Shown here: one piece after another, positions 13,401-25,499 of the stretch
Numbering within the stretch: the stretch's first letter is position 1
Layout: the number at the start of each line of letters is the position of its first letter
NCBI GenBank assembly: GCA_003255065.1
Contig: QAOA01000409.1
Coordinates: 42,315 to 106,314 of the forward strand
Source: Cercis canadensis
Taxonomy: Eukaryota > Streptophyta > Magnoliopsida > Fabales > Fabaceae
DNA length: 64,000 bases
Direction: 5' to 3'
The notes under the pieces: model-generated
Told to the model about the DNA's origin: nothing
The model's database searches: none
What the model saw: only the letters and a program-made list of their open reading frames with translations
Made by a program: the position numbers and the translations under genes

Positions 13401-14467
13401 TATTCTGGTTAGAAGTTGTTACATTACTTCTTGTAACTTCTTGGTTAACTAAATTTTGGTGCTGTTGCAAATGGCAAGAGCTTGTTTGTTTTTCATTCGA
13501 GTCCAAAAATGTGTTTCTCTGGGTAAGTTTTAGAAAAGCAATCCTGGGCAAGAATTATAAAATATATTTTATATTTTATTGGAAATTGTGATCTCAATAA
13601 ATTTTTCAGTATATCCTAGACTCCTTTAGTTTTTTTTCTTTCTTTGGTCAGTAGACTCCTTTAGTTTTAAATGTAGAGACATTGGTACTTGACTTAATAT
13701 CAATGTTATCACAGGCTACCTCTTATACATGAAAGTCTTATATGTAGTACTGTTGGTAGCTTATTTTTTATTGAAATGCTCACTTGTGCCTGAAATATTC
13801 ACTTATAGTTTGTGCTATTTGGAGCTCTTAAAGCAGCAAGATACCTATTCATGATGTTTACTAGAAGGACAGGATATTACTATGTGCTTGCTATGGTTGC
13901 AATTTGATATCCGTTTGAGTTAAATCCATGCCTTTGTAGCTGATATTTGCCCACCCCATTGATTGTTTCTGTTTTTATAGGTACTTTCACTCTTTCCAAC
14001 CTGGGAATGTTTGGCGTGGATCGCTTTGATGCAATTCTGCCCCCTGGAACTGTGAGTATTCATACTTTTATTCAAATTGTTTTTGTCTATTATGTTTCTT
14101 GCAAGAGGTTGAGAATTTATACAGGCTAAACTCTGATGAACTTGAATATCATTATTCTCTGGATTTAATTGTGTAGGGAGCAATCATGGCTGTTGGAGCA
14201 TCTCAGCCAAGTCTTGTGGGTACCAAGGATGGTCGTATCGGTGTTAAGACCCAAATGCAGGTACAAATCTATATAGAGGGATCTGAATTCAATTTTTGTT
14301 AATAAATGCTTGCATGTCCAAACTTCATCTTTTGTATGCTTAAAAGGAATGCAAATATGCAGGTTAATGTTACAGCAGATCATCGAGTAATCTATGGTGC
14401 TGATCTGGCTGCTTTCTTGCAAACCCTGTCAAAGATTATTGAGGACCCTAAAGATCTTACCTTCTAA
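10448..14467 (+). CDS. LTA2: Plastid pyruvate dehydrogenase complex E2, dihydrolipoyl acetyltransferase
   Basis: Six exons join in frame: 10448-11344, 12446-12637, 12735-12822, 13981-14051, 14177-14260 and 14363-14467. They give 478 residues. After a Ser-rich transit peptide of about 38 residues comes a lipoyl domain (about 41-117) with the lipoyl lysine at residue 82 in VVESDKADMDVE. Next are an Ala/Ser/Pro linker, the peripheral-subunit-binding domain (about 189-226, ASPYAKKLAKELSVELG), a second Ala/Pro linker and the catalytic acetyltransferase domain. The active-site motif is DHRVIYG with His451. The enzyme moves acetyl groups to CoA for fatty acid synthesis in plastids. The length matches Arabidopsis LTA2 (about 480 residues). 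A single lipoyl domain and the YG form of the active-site motif fit the plastid rather than the mitochondrial E2. The other plastid E2, EMB3003, is the main alternative. Confidence 0.9.
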
Positions 14468-15415
14468 TCTCACATCCCTTCCCATGATGCCTTTCCTTGG
14501 AAATATAGTGGAAGTGCCCTTTTCGTTAGTTCGTAGCTTTCACTCTTAACCTTCCATCATATAATGAGATTATTAATCATCGGCGGCAGAAACTCAGGAG
14601 CTAATTACCATCCGCTCAAATTTTAACAAAGAAATGGAGCAGAGTTTTGAATAGGGAAGTTGAGGTCTAGTTTCTTTATTTAAATGAGAATTTCAGTTAC
14701 AAATGCTGTTTTCTTTCTTCTTTCCTTAGATACTTTTATTAATTTTTGGCTGTTCATTGTTGTGTCATCATGTCCATTATTTATGTAAACATGAAACTTG
14801 GTTTGGAATTTAAGTGTCTGAAAAGTTGAAAGGAGAAGATCAAATAGTGATTATGTTGAAGTAAATAGCTGCAGTCTGATTTTGCTAATGGCTTTAGTGG
14901 CAATGACCGCAATCAACAATTTGTTACATCAAAATGAGGGAATTTTTGTTCTTGTTTTTCTTTTTGCAATTCCACCTGTGAATAATCTCAAATAGTTTCC
15001 TAGTGTTAATTCATATATTAATATGAGCATAGATGTTATGCTAACTCTTGTTTCAACGTCACTGTGTCTTGTGCCATAACATTACATGGCAGAAGTTAAA
15101 TTTCATGCAAAGCAATCCCTAATAAGAAAACCAAAAGTTGGGAGTAGCCATTCTCTTCTCAGGCAATAGGCAAAATTATGTTATGTTTCCACAATGCAAA
15201 ATATATGAGAAGCTAAATGTCTCCGATCTGCATCCAATGAAAAAGAAAATTCTATATCCATATATATATGGAGCAAATTGTCTAATATTTGAAAATCAAT
15301 TCTTTTTTACAGAGCTGCTAAACCAGACACTAGAGATAACAGCAAAACTCTATTTTGTATTATCATATCCTATATCTTATTTATTGTGGATTGAATTCGC
15401 CCCTTGAATATGGCT
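14468..15415. other. Convergent intergenic space
   Basis: The 3' ends of the plus-strand E2 gene and the minus-strand receptor kinase gene face each other here. An open frame at 15138-15407 has no recognisable product and probably lies in the receptor 3' UTR. Confidence 0.55.
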
Positions 15416-18400
15416 TTATCTTGCATTCAAGAGCATCCGCAGCACACTCTTCATCTTTGGTCTTGTTTCGGGCGATGTACTAACACAGGTAAGAGCAATC
15501 CTCAGGACTGCAAGCATCTGATTTCTAACAGCCTGTGATGTTCTACTGACATTAAAATCAAGAATGTGATCTTGCTTTGTTGAGTAGCGCAACACCCACT
15601 TGACCAATTCAGTTCCCTCAGTTACTGCTGGTTTTCCCGTTACCAATTCCAGTAGAATCACTCCAAAGCTGTAGACATTCCCAGCCATTGTTACTCTCAT
15701 TGTGTAAGCATACTCTGCAACCACCAAAGAGAGAAATTTAGAGCTTTGAACGCTAAACCGTAGCTCCGCTACTCATTGAGTTCAAAATCATAGGAGTATG
15801 TGTATAAGAAAACTTGTTAAAACAGTAAATGCAATTTCAGACCATATACTTAGTCGAAAAAAGTGTTCAACCCTAGTTAAATGTACCTTTGTAAACAATA
15901 TAAAGTGAAAACAGTTGAGCATAAGACCGCGCAGTTAATAATTAGAGAATATTTGTTTGAAATATTTACCCGAATTGTGTTGACTTTCAGGAATTCAAGA
16001 ACTATTTGAATGACATGTCATCCTCGTGTTATATAAAGCTAATATGTAAATCATGTAGACTAATTCAGATATAAGGAGATAGAGTTTCTGACCGGGAGGA
16101 ATATAGCCAACAGAACCAGCTACAGCAGAAAAGCTTCCTGTGCTCTTTGTGGGATCAATCACCTTATAGAGTTCAATGTCTCCAACAAGAGGCTCCTTGA
16201 GGGACTTCAGCATGATATTTTTGCTCGACAGGTCTAGGAGAAGTATTGGACCAGAGACATATCCATGCAGGAAAGAGAGACCTTGAGCTACACCAACAGC
16301 TATACTATATCTGCTAGCCCAATCTAATGAATTTCCCATGCTTCCATGAAGAACATCAAAAAGGGAGCCATTTGAGACAAATTCATATAGTATATAGGCA
16401 CTATCAGTGGAAAGAACATAGGCTAAAGGAGTCATGACATTTGAATTGTTCAATTTTGCCAAGACCTCTAGCTCTTTCCCAAATTTATCATGACTACCCA
16501 GTGGGAAAATCTTGTCACCGCAGTTAAGCTTCTTTACAAAGTAGGTTGCTCCAGATGGCATGACAGCTTTGTAATAAGTTGAGAACCTAGTTTTCAGAGT
16601 AATATTTGATGTTTCACCAGCAGCTTCAATGGCTTTGGAGAAGTCAATGTTTGATCTGTGGATTCCATTTGGAGTAAACAGATTGCCTTGGACAACCTGA
16701 GGAGGGTGAAGATCCTCACCTGACTGCAAGTGTTCATCATTAACCCTGTAATAGTGTCGTGAGAATAATACAACCAGCAGAGCAACCACACCGACAACAA
16801 AAACAGCTGCTGCAATTGCTACAAGAACTGCCACAACAACAGATTTTCCCTTCTTTGATGATTGCTGGGAAGTGTTGGGCGTGGTATTGCCTTGACCTGT
16901 AATGTTTCTGAGATCTTTATTTCCACTTGTTTCAACACTAACCCATGTAGCAAATTTAGGAATGACACCAGATAGTTGATTGTTAGAAAGCACCAACTGT
17001 GTCAAAGTTTGCAATTTAGTTAGGGACTGAGGAATTTCACCAAAAAATTGGTTATTCGAAAGATCCAGGACTTCTAGGTTGTTCAAGTCAGCAAGGCTGC
17101 TAGGAATAGGTCCTTTAAAGAGGTTGCTACTGAGATTCAAGGCAATCTGTAGCTTCTGTGGCATTTTTGGAATCTCATCACTTAGCTTGTTTCCCCCAAG
17201 TTGGAGTTCCATGAGAGATGACAAGTTGCTGATGGATGTTGGTATAGAACCGGTAAGATTGTTTCCTTGCAAGTTCAGGTTATTAAGGGTTCTCAAACTT
17301 GATATTACAGATGGAATTGACCCATCTAGAGAATTCGAGCTCAAGTTCAGCACTGATAACTTCTCTAGTTGGGCAATTTGAATTGGTATTGATCCATAAA
17401 ACTTGTTCATTTGAAGCTTCAAGACTTGAAGATTGCCAAGACTACCAAGCTCTGCGGGCAATTCACCAGTCAATTCATTCCGAGCCAAATTCAACAATGC
17501 CAAATTTTTGCATGAACCCACTTCATGTGGTATCAATCCTGTCAATCTATTGTTTTCCAGCTCCATGTAAATCAAACTCTCAAGTGTTGCCAAAGTTGCT
17601 GAAGGGATTGTCCCATTTAGCAAATTGCCCCCTAATCTCAACCTGACTAGGCTAGAAGAAACTTTTGTGGGTAATGGACCAGATAAAGTATTATAGGACA
17701 AATCTACAGAAAACAATTTTGATGGTGACAAAAGGTCTTGTGGAATAGCCCCAGACAACTTATTATAACTAAGATCCAAATTCCTGAGAAATTTAGTTAT
17801 TCCATGAGGAATGGCACCAGAGAAATTGTTCTGATTTGCAGCAAAACGTGTGAGGTTTGTGATGTCCATGAGAGTTTTTGGGATTTCCCCCCTGAGGTTA
17901 TTAGAGGAAAGAATCAAAATTTCCAATTTGGATAGATTTCCAATATCACTAGGAACAGTCCCTGTAAGCCCATTTGCACTAAGATCAATCACAGTCAAAT
18001 TTTTATAACTCAATATTTTCTCAGGGATTCCACCTTCAAAATGATTCACAGAAAGCACAAGCTCCTTCAAAACCATGGACTTCCCCAGGTTGGTAGGAAG
18101 AGACCCAATAAATTGATTGTTGCTAAGATTCAAACTTTTGAGGCTAACCAATTCATCTAACTGTAACCCAATATTCCCTGATAAGCGATTGAAAGACATA
18201 TCCAGGAATTCCAACCCATCAAAACCTTGAAAAGTAGGTAAAGAACCACTCAACCTATTTATACTCAAATTTAACAGCTTTAACCCTTCAATCTTTCCAC
18301 AATCAGTGAAGAACTGATTTGGGATTGAGGTCAAATGGTTATCAGAGAGATCAATATGCTGCAAAGTATCAATTTGGCAAAGAACAGGCAGAAAATTGGG

Positions 18401-18649
18401 GGAAGAAAGGGAAAGCCTAGATAGAGAAATTTCGGTTATAGAGGAATATGTGGAGTTGCAAGTGACTCCATTCCATGTACATGGATTCGAGTCTGTGGTG
18501 CTATTCCACATAACAGAGCTATTAAGAAGGTCACGGAGATGGTTCATGGTGTTTGTTTGGCTTTGAGATAACTGACACAACACAATTGGACAGAAACAAA
18601 AGCATAGAGAAACACAAAGGAAAAAGGTACTTAACTCATACCTTCCCAT
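15416..18649 (-). CDS. LRR receptor-like kinase with degenerate kinase motifs
   Basis: Two exons (16093-18649 and 15416-15714) join in frame at a GT-AG intron, giving 951 residues. A signal peptide (MGRYELSTFFLC and a hydrophobic run) is followed by the LRR N-terminal cap with NPCTWNGVTC. A long series of plant-type LRRs with repeated LDLSNN and GxIP patterns reaches about residue 575. One transmembrane helix lies at about 603-632 (VAVLVAIAAAVFVVGVVALL), and the cytoplasmic kinase-like domain runs from about 665 to the end. The ATP-site Lys is kept (YFVKKL), but the glycine loop is not recognisable. HRD is replaced in LLLDLSSKN, and DFG is replaced by DIE. The fold motifs GSVGYIPPEYAYT and VYSFGVILLELVTG are intact. 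It resembles the plant LRR kinases of the PXC3/At2g41820 type, which also lack a normal DFG. It probably signals as a pseudokinase or weak kinase at the plasma membrane; the ligand is unknown. A partial copy lies at 22272-24236. Confidence 0.87.
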
Positions 18650-19290
18650 TTTAGCTGTGTCTGCTTGTGCTTATCCTCCTCTTCTATAATCTCATATATT
18701 ATCTCTTTGGGCTTCGGGTGATGGGCATGTGTTATATTATATTCTCGGTTCAGGCGGCAGATAACAGAGAGAAAGGAACAGGAAGAGAATAATATACTAG
18801 TTAGAATGAAAACCTGAGCAGAAGATGTTGGTGGGTTTGGGAATTGTGTGTGTTTTTGGCGCAAACAAGGAAATTTTCGGGAAATTGCGTAATGTTGGGA
18901 GTGGAGTTGACTGGAATTTACTGGTCTGCCACTGCACAAAGACTAGACTTTGAGATGCATTTAGACAAGAATAGAATAGTGGGGGTTCTGGGTTTTTCTA
19001 TTCTTGTTATTAATTTCTTAGACTTTGACTCTGAACACTGACAAGCTCGTGCACTGCGAGATTCAGCTGCAATCGGGGTAGTGTTGTGACTTGCGTGAGT
19101 CTTGAGGCAGAAACAGTGTGTCTAATGTAGATTCTTATGTACTCCTACTTTTATAAATACATGAAAAGTAAATTTTTAATGTAGATCTAATTTCTTATGT
19201 TTGTAAAATTTTTCAGTAATTGTTGAGGTTGAGGGAATGATTGAGAATGGGGCCCTTGTGTGAGTGTGAATAGTCAATTGCTTGACTGAA
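18650..19290. promoter_or_regulatory. 5' flank of the LRR receptor, duplicated upstream of the second copy
   Basis: This sequence must include the promoter of the minus-strand receptor. The first 290 bases or so are very similar to the flank of the partial copy (24237-24534). Weaker similarity continues to about 19330, matching about 24870-24985. The duplication therefore carried promoter sequence with it. I cannot name specific transcription-factor sites with confidence. Confidence 0.5.
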
Positions 19291-19879
19291 ATGTGCAGCA
19301 GCTTATTCAAACACGCGTAGGAGGAATTGACTCGGAAAGCGAGGCACAAAGAGAGTCATTGTAAGCGTGGTCGTCACTCTTGGGGTGGAAACCGTGTAAG
19401 AGGTGCGTTCATCCTCCGTCAATATTCAATAATTTCGTTTTTTTTTTTATCAATATTCACACATCTTATATTTGTGTAAGCTTTTATTGAATTTAGATCA
19501 TTCAAAAAAAATATTAAAAGGATCCAATTAAAATTTTACAAGTGTAAACTAAATTATAACCAATAATTTATGAAATTACCATAANATGTGCAGCAGCTTA
19601 TTCAAACACGCGTAAGAGGAATTGACTCGGAAAGTGAGGCACAAAGAGAGTCATTGTAAGCGTGGTCGTCACTCTTGGGGTGGAAACCGTGTAAGAGGTG
19701 CGTTCATCCTCCGTCAATATTCAATAATTTCGTTTTTTTTTTTATCAATATTCACACATCTTATATTTGTGTAAGCTTTTATTGAATTTAGATCATTCAA
19801 AAAAAATATTAAAAGGATCCAATTAAAATTTTACAAGTGTAAACTAAATTATAACCAATAATTTATGAAATTACCATAA
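19291..19879. repeat. 294-bp direct repeat split by a single N (probable assembly junction)
   Basis: Copy 1 is 19291-19584, the N is at 19585, and copy 2 is 19586-19879. I count only two differences by eye. The repeat ends exactly at the N on both sides, which is what an unmerged contig overlap would give. Confidence 0.85.
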
Positions 19880-22271
19880 AAAAGTGATATGTATAAAGAA
19901 GCACAATAAAGTGAGAGTAAAATGATAAATTTAATTTGTAATGGTTAGATGGTGTAACCCCATTTAGGGAGAAGCTACACAGACTGAGCCATGTGGATTT
20001 TCAAGGAGCAAACTTAGTTTAGGTTTTGGTTGCTAAACGCTAAACATGATAAAAAAAAAAAAAAGAGAAACTGGATTTGAGGTGAAATTTAAATATGCTC
20101 TTTTCCTTTTAGGTGATATTAAAAATATACCCTACATTGACTTAATACATTTAAGAGAAAGTTTTCTTGAGCATTAATCCCAACAATTAAATTTTAACTA
20201 GCTTTCCATCTAAACAAACCCTTGAAAATTTGATTATTATGTAATCACTTTAGATTTTACATAGAAATTGAGTGGTAGTGGGCAATAAGTAACTTGTGGA
20301 TAGTTGAGGATGCAACGTGCTATAATTTTTTGACAATTGGGACAATAAATTATAAACGGCAAGTGCAATTTCTCATGAACTTTTGCATGTTGCTTAAATT
20401 TACTAATTCGCCAACTCTACAAATAATTAGTATGCAAAGATATTTAAATTATTAAATATGGTCTAACAACTAGGAGTTTAAATAATTTGTAAAAGATCAA
20501 GATTTTAATTTTAATTTTATTTTATGTAACAAAAAAAAAATACTATGTATTTATTTTCTTGTTGAATTGCCGTTTCCTTTTTCCTAATATTTGTCTACGG
20601 AATGGCAAGTTTCGTAACCATGTCATTTCATATTTATACGCAATATTTGGTACAGCCAGTAAAATCACAACTATCATCATTCCTCGTTGAGTGCACTAAA
20701 AAATAAATAAATAAATAAACATTTTTCTTTAAATTCCAACTTCAAGGCTCTCTTATTTTGGTTAAAGACTAAAGTGAATGAGGCCACTCGAATTCATTGG
20801 AAAATCATACTTTTACACTATTGAAAAAAAGAAATTTGGTTTTTAAGGAGATACATGTTAAATCATGTAAAATGATTAAATATTTTTTGGTATTATATAT
20901 TTATTTTTATTTTTATTTATACATAATAACCATAAATATAAACATAATAATTACATATTTTATAAATATGATTACTATATAACATCAAAAAAATATTATA
21001 TCATTTTTTAAGTGTGTGACAAGCGCTACTCCAAATTAAAAGTTGCTTTCACCAATGTGTGAATCCATATGAATGCCAGATATAGAAGAGAAATGGAGCA
21101 AATCCCGTTCTTGGGCGATGATGAATTTCTGCTTGCTAGCGACTGCTACTTCTTCCTTGGATGGAATTATTTCATGCTCCTTCGGTGCTGCTGTTGTGAT
21201 GGAGAGCCCAAGAATGGGTTGCTTAAGCCACCAACTGCTACTTGTGCTGCCGTTGGTGAGATGGGAAAATTAAGAGAGGAAGAAGAAGAAAGTTTACAAT
21301 TGCAAATCCAATTTAAACATATGAGGTAACTAGGATTGTGTAAATAAATCCAGAAGCTCTTGAGCTGGGTTTGTTTTACGTTCTGAGTTTTAGCACAAGA
21401 ATAGACTCATTTAGTTACAAGGCAAGCCTCAAAACTCTATTACTCGGTTCAGATTGGCTCATTTAAGAAGGATTAAGAATAAAATATGATTAAATTATGT
21501 ATTTATATACTACTGTATAGATTTATATTATTTTCATTATAATATATACATAATGTTTCCTCTAATATTATTAAATCAGAGTAAATATTATGTATGAGAA
21601 TCCATTAATCAAATATTGCTTTTAGTTATGACACAACCTAGTTGATTTTTAAATTTTTATTTCACCATTAGAAAATAAAATATTATTAAATTATAATATG
21701 GATTCATTTAAAAGGTTTTGCTTATAATTTGTAAATATAAGAAAAGTTGGAGTAATTTACTATACTTTTAGTTACGACTTTGAGTNTATGAATATGAAAT
21801 TCATAAGTCTTGAATACGACCACAATATTACTCAGGTGATTTAATGCTAAAAATATTTTTCAAATTCCTAAAAGTATGAACTCTTTAAAATTCTTAGGTT
21901 TGGTATATATAGGGTAAGCTTATTATTAAAAATGTTTCATTTCCAAGTAAGTTTTTTTTTTTTTTCACATTTTATGAGAATGTGATTTCCACCTCAAGGA
22001 GTTGGTATTTGAAATTCCAACAGAAACGAAATGAAAAAACAAAATGATCATTACAGCTTCTGTTTCTGAAGAGTGCTAGGTAACAAGGTGAAGGTGCACT
22101 AATTTTATGATACTAGTGGGGACTAAAACGTTCCCAAGCAAACAAGAGCAAGTAACGTGGTAGGAAATTTAAAGTAGCAGAAGACCAATTTGCTTGCACA
22201 TGACGTAACCTACAGCAAAGTTGGGAAGGCAGTAAGCAGATTGAGTGGCGAATCCGAAGTACTAGTACTCC
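19880..22271. other. AT-rich intergenic region, no supported gene
   Basis: This is long AT-rich sequence with poly-A and poly-T runs and a lone N at 21786. A small GC-richer island at 21069-21329 has overlapping short frames, but none has a recognisable domain. It could be a remnant of a gene I cannot identify. Confidence 0.5.
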
Positions 22272-24236
22272 TTAGCATAGCAGCATCAACCTTCTCCGCC
22301 ATCGGTAAGGGCCAAAGAGAGTTGCGTTCCAAATCCCAAGCCAAAGATAATAAGGTGCTCTTTGAAAATAAAACAGAGACACATAAAAAGACAAGAGGAA
22401 AAAGGGTGTAAAAGAGAAAATAAATGCTAGAAAGAAAGGGAGAGATTTTCCCTTCTTTGCTGATTGTTGGGAAGTGTTGGGCGTGGTATTGTTTCTGAGA
22501 TCTTTATTTCCACTTGTTTCAACACTAACCCATGAACCAAAATTAGGAATGACACCAGATAGTTGATTGTTAGAAAGCACCAACCGTGTCAAAGTGCGCA
22601 CATAAGTTAGGGACCGAGGAATTTCACCAAAAAATTGGTTATTCGAAAGATCCAGGATTTCTAGGCTGTTCAAGTCACCAAGGCTGCGAGGAAAAGGTCC
22701 TTTAAAGAGGTTGCTACTGAGATTCAAGGCAATCTGTAGATTCTGTGGCATTTTTGGAATCTCGTCACTTAGCTGGTTTCCCCCAAGTTGGAGTTCCATG
22801 AGATATGTCAAGTTGCTGATGGATGTTGGTATAGAACCGGTAAGATTGTTTCCTTGCAAGTTCAGGTTAATAAGGGTTCTCAAACTTGATATTACAGATG
22901 GAATTGACCCATCTAGAGAATTCGAGCCCAAGTTCAGCACTGATAACTTCTCTAGTTGGGCAATTTGAATTGGTATTGATCCATTAAACTTGTTCATTTG
23001 AAGCTTCAAGACTTGAAGATTGCCAAGACTACCAAGCTCTGCGGGCAATTCACCAGTCAATTCATTCCGAGCCAAATTCAACAATGCCAAATTTTTGCAT
23101 GAACCCACTTCATGTGGTATCAATCCTGTCAATGTATTGTTTTCCAGCTCCATGTAAATCAAACTCTCAAGTGTTGCCAAAGTTGCTGAAGGGATTGTCC
23201 CATTTAGCGAATTGCCCCCTAATCTCAACCTGACTAGGCTAGAAGAAATTTTTGTGGGTAATGGACCAGATAAAGTATTATAGGACAAATCTACAGAAAA
23301 CAATTTTAATGATGACAAAAGGTCTCGTGGAATAGTCCCAGACAACTTATTATAACTAAGATCCAAATTCCTGAGAAATTGAGTTATTCCATGAGGAATG
23401 GCACCAGAAAAATTGTTCTGATTTGCAGCAAAACGTGCGAGGGTTGTGATGTCCATGAGAGTTTTTGGGATTTCCCCCCTGAGGTTATTAGAGGAAAGAA
23501 TCAAAATTTCCAATTTGGATAGACTTCCAATATCACTAGGAACAGTCCCTGTAAGCCAATTTGCACTAAGATCAATCACAGTCAAATTTTTATAACTCAA
23601 TATTTTCTCAGGGATTCCACCTTCAAAATGATTCACAGAAAGCACAAGCTCCTTCAAAACCATGGACTTCCCCAGGCTGGTAGGAAGGGACCCATTAAAG
23701 TCATTGTTGCTAAGATTCAAACTTTTGAGGCTAACCAATTCATCTAACTGTAATCCAATATTCCCTGATAAGCGATTGAAAGACATATCCAGGGACTCCA
23801 ACCCATCAAAACCTTGAAAAGTAGGTAAAGAACCACTCAACCTATTTATACTCAAATTTAACAGCTTTAACCCTTCAATCTTTCCACAATCAGTGAAGAA
23901 CTGATTTGGGATTGAGGTCAAATGGTTATCAGAGAGATCAATATGCTGCAAAGTATCAATTTGGCAAAGAACAGGCAGAAAATTGGGGGAAGAAAGGGAA
24001 AGCCTAGATAGAGAAATTTTGATTATAGAGGAATTTGTGGAGTTGCAAGTGACTCCATGCCATGAACATGGATTCGAGTCTGTGGTGCTATTCCACATAA
24101 CATAGCTATTAAGAAGGTCACGCAGATGGTTCATGGTGTTTGTTTGGCTTTGAGATAACTGACACAACACAATTGGACAGAAACAAAAGCACAGAGAAAC
24201 ACAAAGGAAAAAGGTACTTAACTCATACCTTCCCAT
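22272..24236 (-). CDS. Truncated LRR receptor copy lacking the native TM helix and kinase
   Basis: This is a single open frame of 654 residues. Residues 1 to about 598 are nearly identical to the intact receptor at 15416-18649: same signal peptide, same LRR cap with NPCSWHGVTC, and the same LRR series with scattered substitutions. Similarity stops at base 22443, which aligns with 16841 of the intact gene. That is just after KKGKS and before its transmembrane helix. The frame then runs through unrelated sequence for 56 residues, beginning with a hydrophobic stretch of about 26 residues and ending RWRRRLMLLC. No kinase domain follows. The LRR frame has stayed open throughout, so the product could be a secreted or membrane-anchored receptor-like protein. 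It could equally be a young pseudogene. The promoter region is shared with the full copy, so expression is plausible but not shown. Confidence 0.7.
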   Translation of the reverse strand: MGRYELSTFFLCVSLCFCFCPIVLCQLSQSQTNTMNHLRDLLNSYVMWNSTTDSNPCSWHGVTCNSTNSSIIKISLSRLSLSSPNFLPVLCQIDTLQHIDLSDNHLTSIPNQFFTDCGKIEGLKLLNLSINRLSGSLPTFQGFDGLESLDMSFNRLSGNIGLQLDELVSLKSLNLSNNDFNGSLPTSLGKSMVLKELVLSVNHFEGGIPEKILSYKNLTVIDLSANWLTGTVPSDIGSLSKLEILILSSNNLRGEIPKTLMDITTLARFAANQNNFSGAIPHGITQFLRNLDLSYNKLSGTIPRDLLSSLKLFSVDLSYNTLSGPLPTKISSSLVRLRLGGNSLNGTIPSATLATLESLIYMELENNTLTGLIPHEVGSCKNLALLNLARNELTGELPAELGSLGNLQVLKLQMNKFNGSIPIQIAQLEKLSVLNLGSNSLDGSIPSVISSLRTLINLNLQGNNLTGSIPTSISNLTYLMELQLGGNQLSDEIPKMPQNLQIALNLSSNLFKGPFPRSLGDLNSLEILDLSNNQFFGEIPRSLTYVRTLTRLVLSNNQLSGVIPNFGSWVSVETSGNKDLRNNTTPNTSQQSAKKGKSLPFFLAFIFSFTPFFLLSFYVSLFYFQRAPYYLWLGIWNATLFGPYRWRRRLMLLC

Positions 24237-24990
24237 TTTAGCTGTGTCTGCTTGTGCTTATCCTCCTCTTCTATAATCTCGTATATTGTCTCTTTGGGCT
24301 TTAGGCTTTGGGTGATGGGTATGTGTTATTTTATATTCTGGGTTCAGGTGGAAGATAACAGAGAGGAAGGAACAAGAAGAGAGTTAAAATGAAAACCTCT
24401 GCAGAAGATGTTGGTGGGTTTGGGAATTGTCTCTGTTTTTGGCGCGAATTTTTTTTGGAAATTGAGTAATGTTGGGAGTGTACTTGACTGGAATTGCTGG
24501 TCTGCCACTGCACAAAGACTAGAATGGGAAAATTAGTAAATAAGAAGAGTAAGGGAAATCTATTTCAATTACAGAAACCACTATTCTAATGTAGATTCGT
24601 ATGTTTGGAGAATTACTAAAAATGAAATTTTTAAGAAAAATCTTTCAAAAAAAAATTAATTACTAAAAATATACAGTAATCATTATTTAAAATGTTGTTG
24701 ATTTTTGTTTTTGAAATAGAATTTCTTTATTAATTCTCCCTCTTATGTACTTCAAAATACATATTTTATAAATACATAAAAAGTAAATTTAAATATAGAT
24801 CTAATTTCTTATGTTTGTAAACTATATACTCTTGGATTATACAAGAATTTTCACTAATTGTTGAGATTTAGGGAATGAGTGAGAATGGGGCCTTCAGGCC
24901 TTGGGTGAGTGTGAAGAGTCATTTGCTTGACTGAAATGTGCAGCAGCTTATCCAATCACGCGTAGGGGGAAATGACTCTGAAAGCGTGGC
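24237..24990. repeat. Duplicated 5' flank of the truncated receptor
   Basis: This corresponds to 18650-19330 upstream of the intact receptor, with the strongest similarity in 24237-24534 and again in 24870-24985. It fixes one side of the receptor duplication at about 2.5 kb. Confidence 0.65.
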
Positions 24991-25381
24991 ACAACATCGT
25001 AACTCTAGGGGTGGAAAAAAATTAAATATATCCAATTAAAACTGTAAATATCATTATCAATTTTAGATTTAACTTGTTTAAAATTTAAGCTTAAAATTGA
25101 GACCCGTTTAAAATTTGAGTTTTCATTTTACCTGCCCTGATTAATCATCTTGGCCCTCTTCTATTTCTCTTTTTTCTTTTTACTTACTTTTTTATTGTTA
25201 AAATTAGTATTTAATTTAAAAATAATCAAATAATTATAATCAGGGTCAATCTTTATATATATAGTCTTATAGAGTCTGTTTTGGGCCTAAAAAAGATGCA
25301 ACATCTTATTCGAGGAAATGACTTGGAAAGTGAGGCACAATAAGAGTCATTGTTATTTCAAGTGTGGTCTTCATTTTGGAG

Positions 25382-25499
25382 NNNNNNNNNNNNNNNNNNN
25401 NNNNNNNNNNNNNNNNNNNNNNNNNNNNNNNNNNNNNNNNNNNNNNNNNNNNNNNNNNNNNNNNNNNNNNNNNNNNNNNNNNNNNNNNNNNNNNNNNNN
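25382..25499. other. Assembly gap of 118 N
   Basis: This is a run of unknown bases, followed directly by a poly-A run. The true missing length is not known. Confidence 0.98.

Noticed and set aside
17079-17646. Plus-strand frames opposite the LRR region
   Set aside because: They are antisense shadows of regular LRR codons and recur opposite the second copy.
21069-21329. Overlapping short frames of 86 and 66 codons in a GC-richer island
   Set aside because: Neither frame has a recognisable domain, the two contradict each other, and no splice partners are evident.
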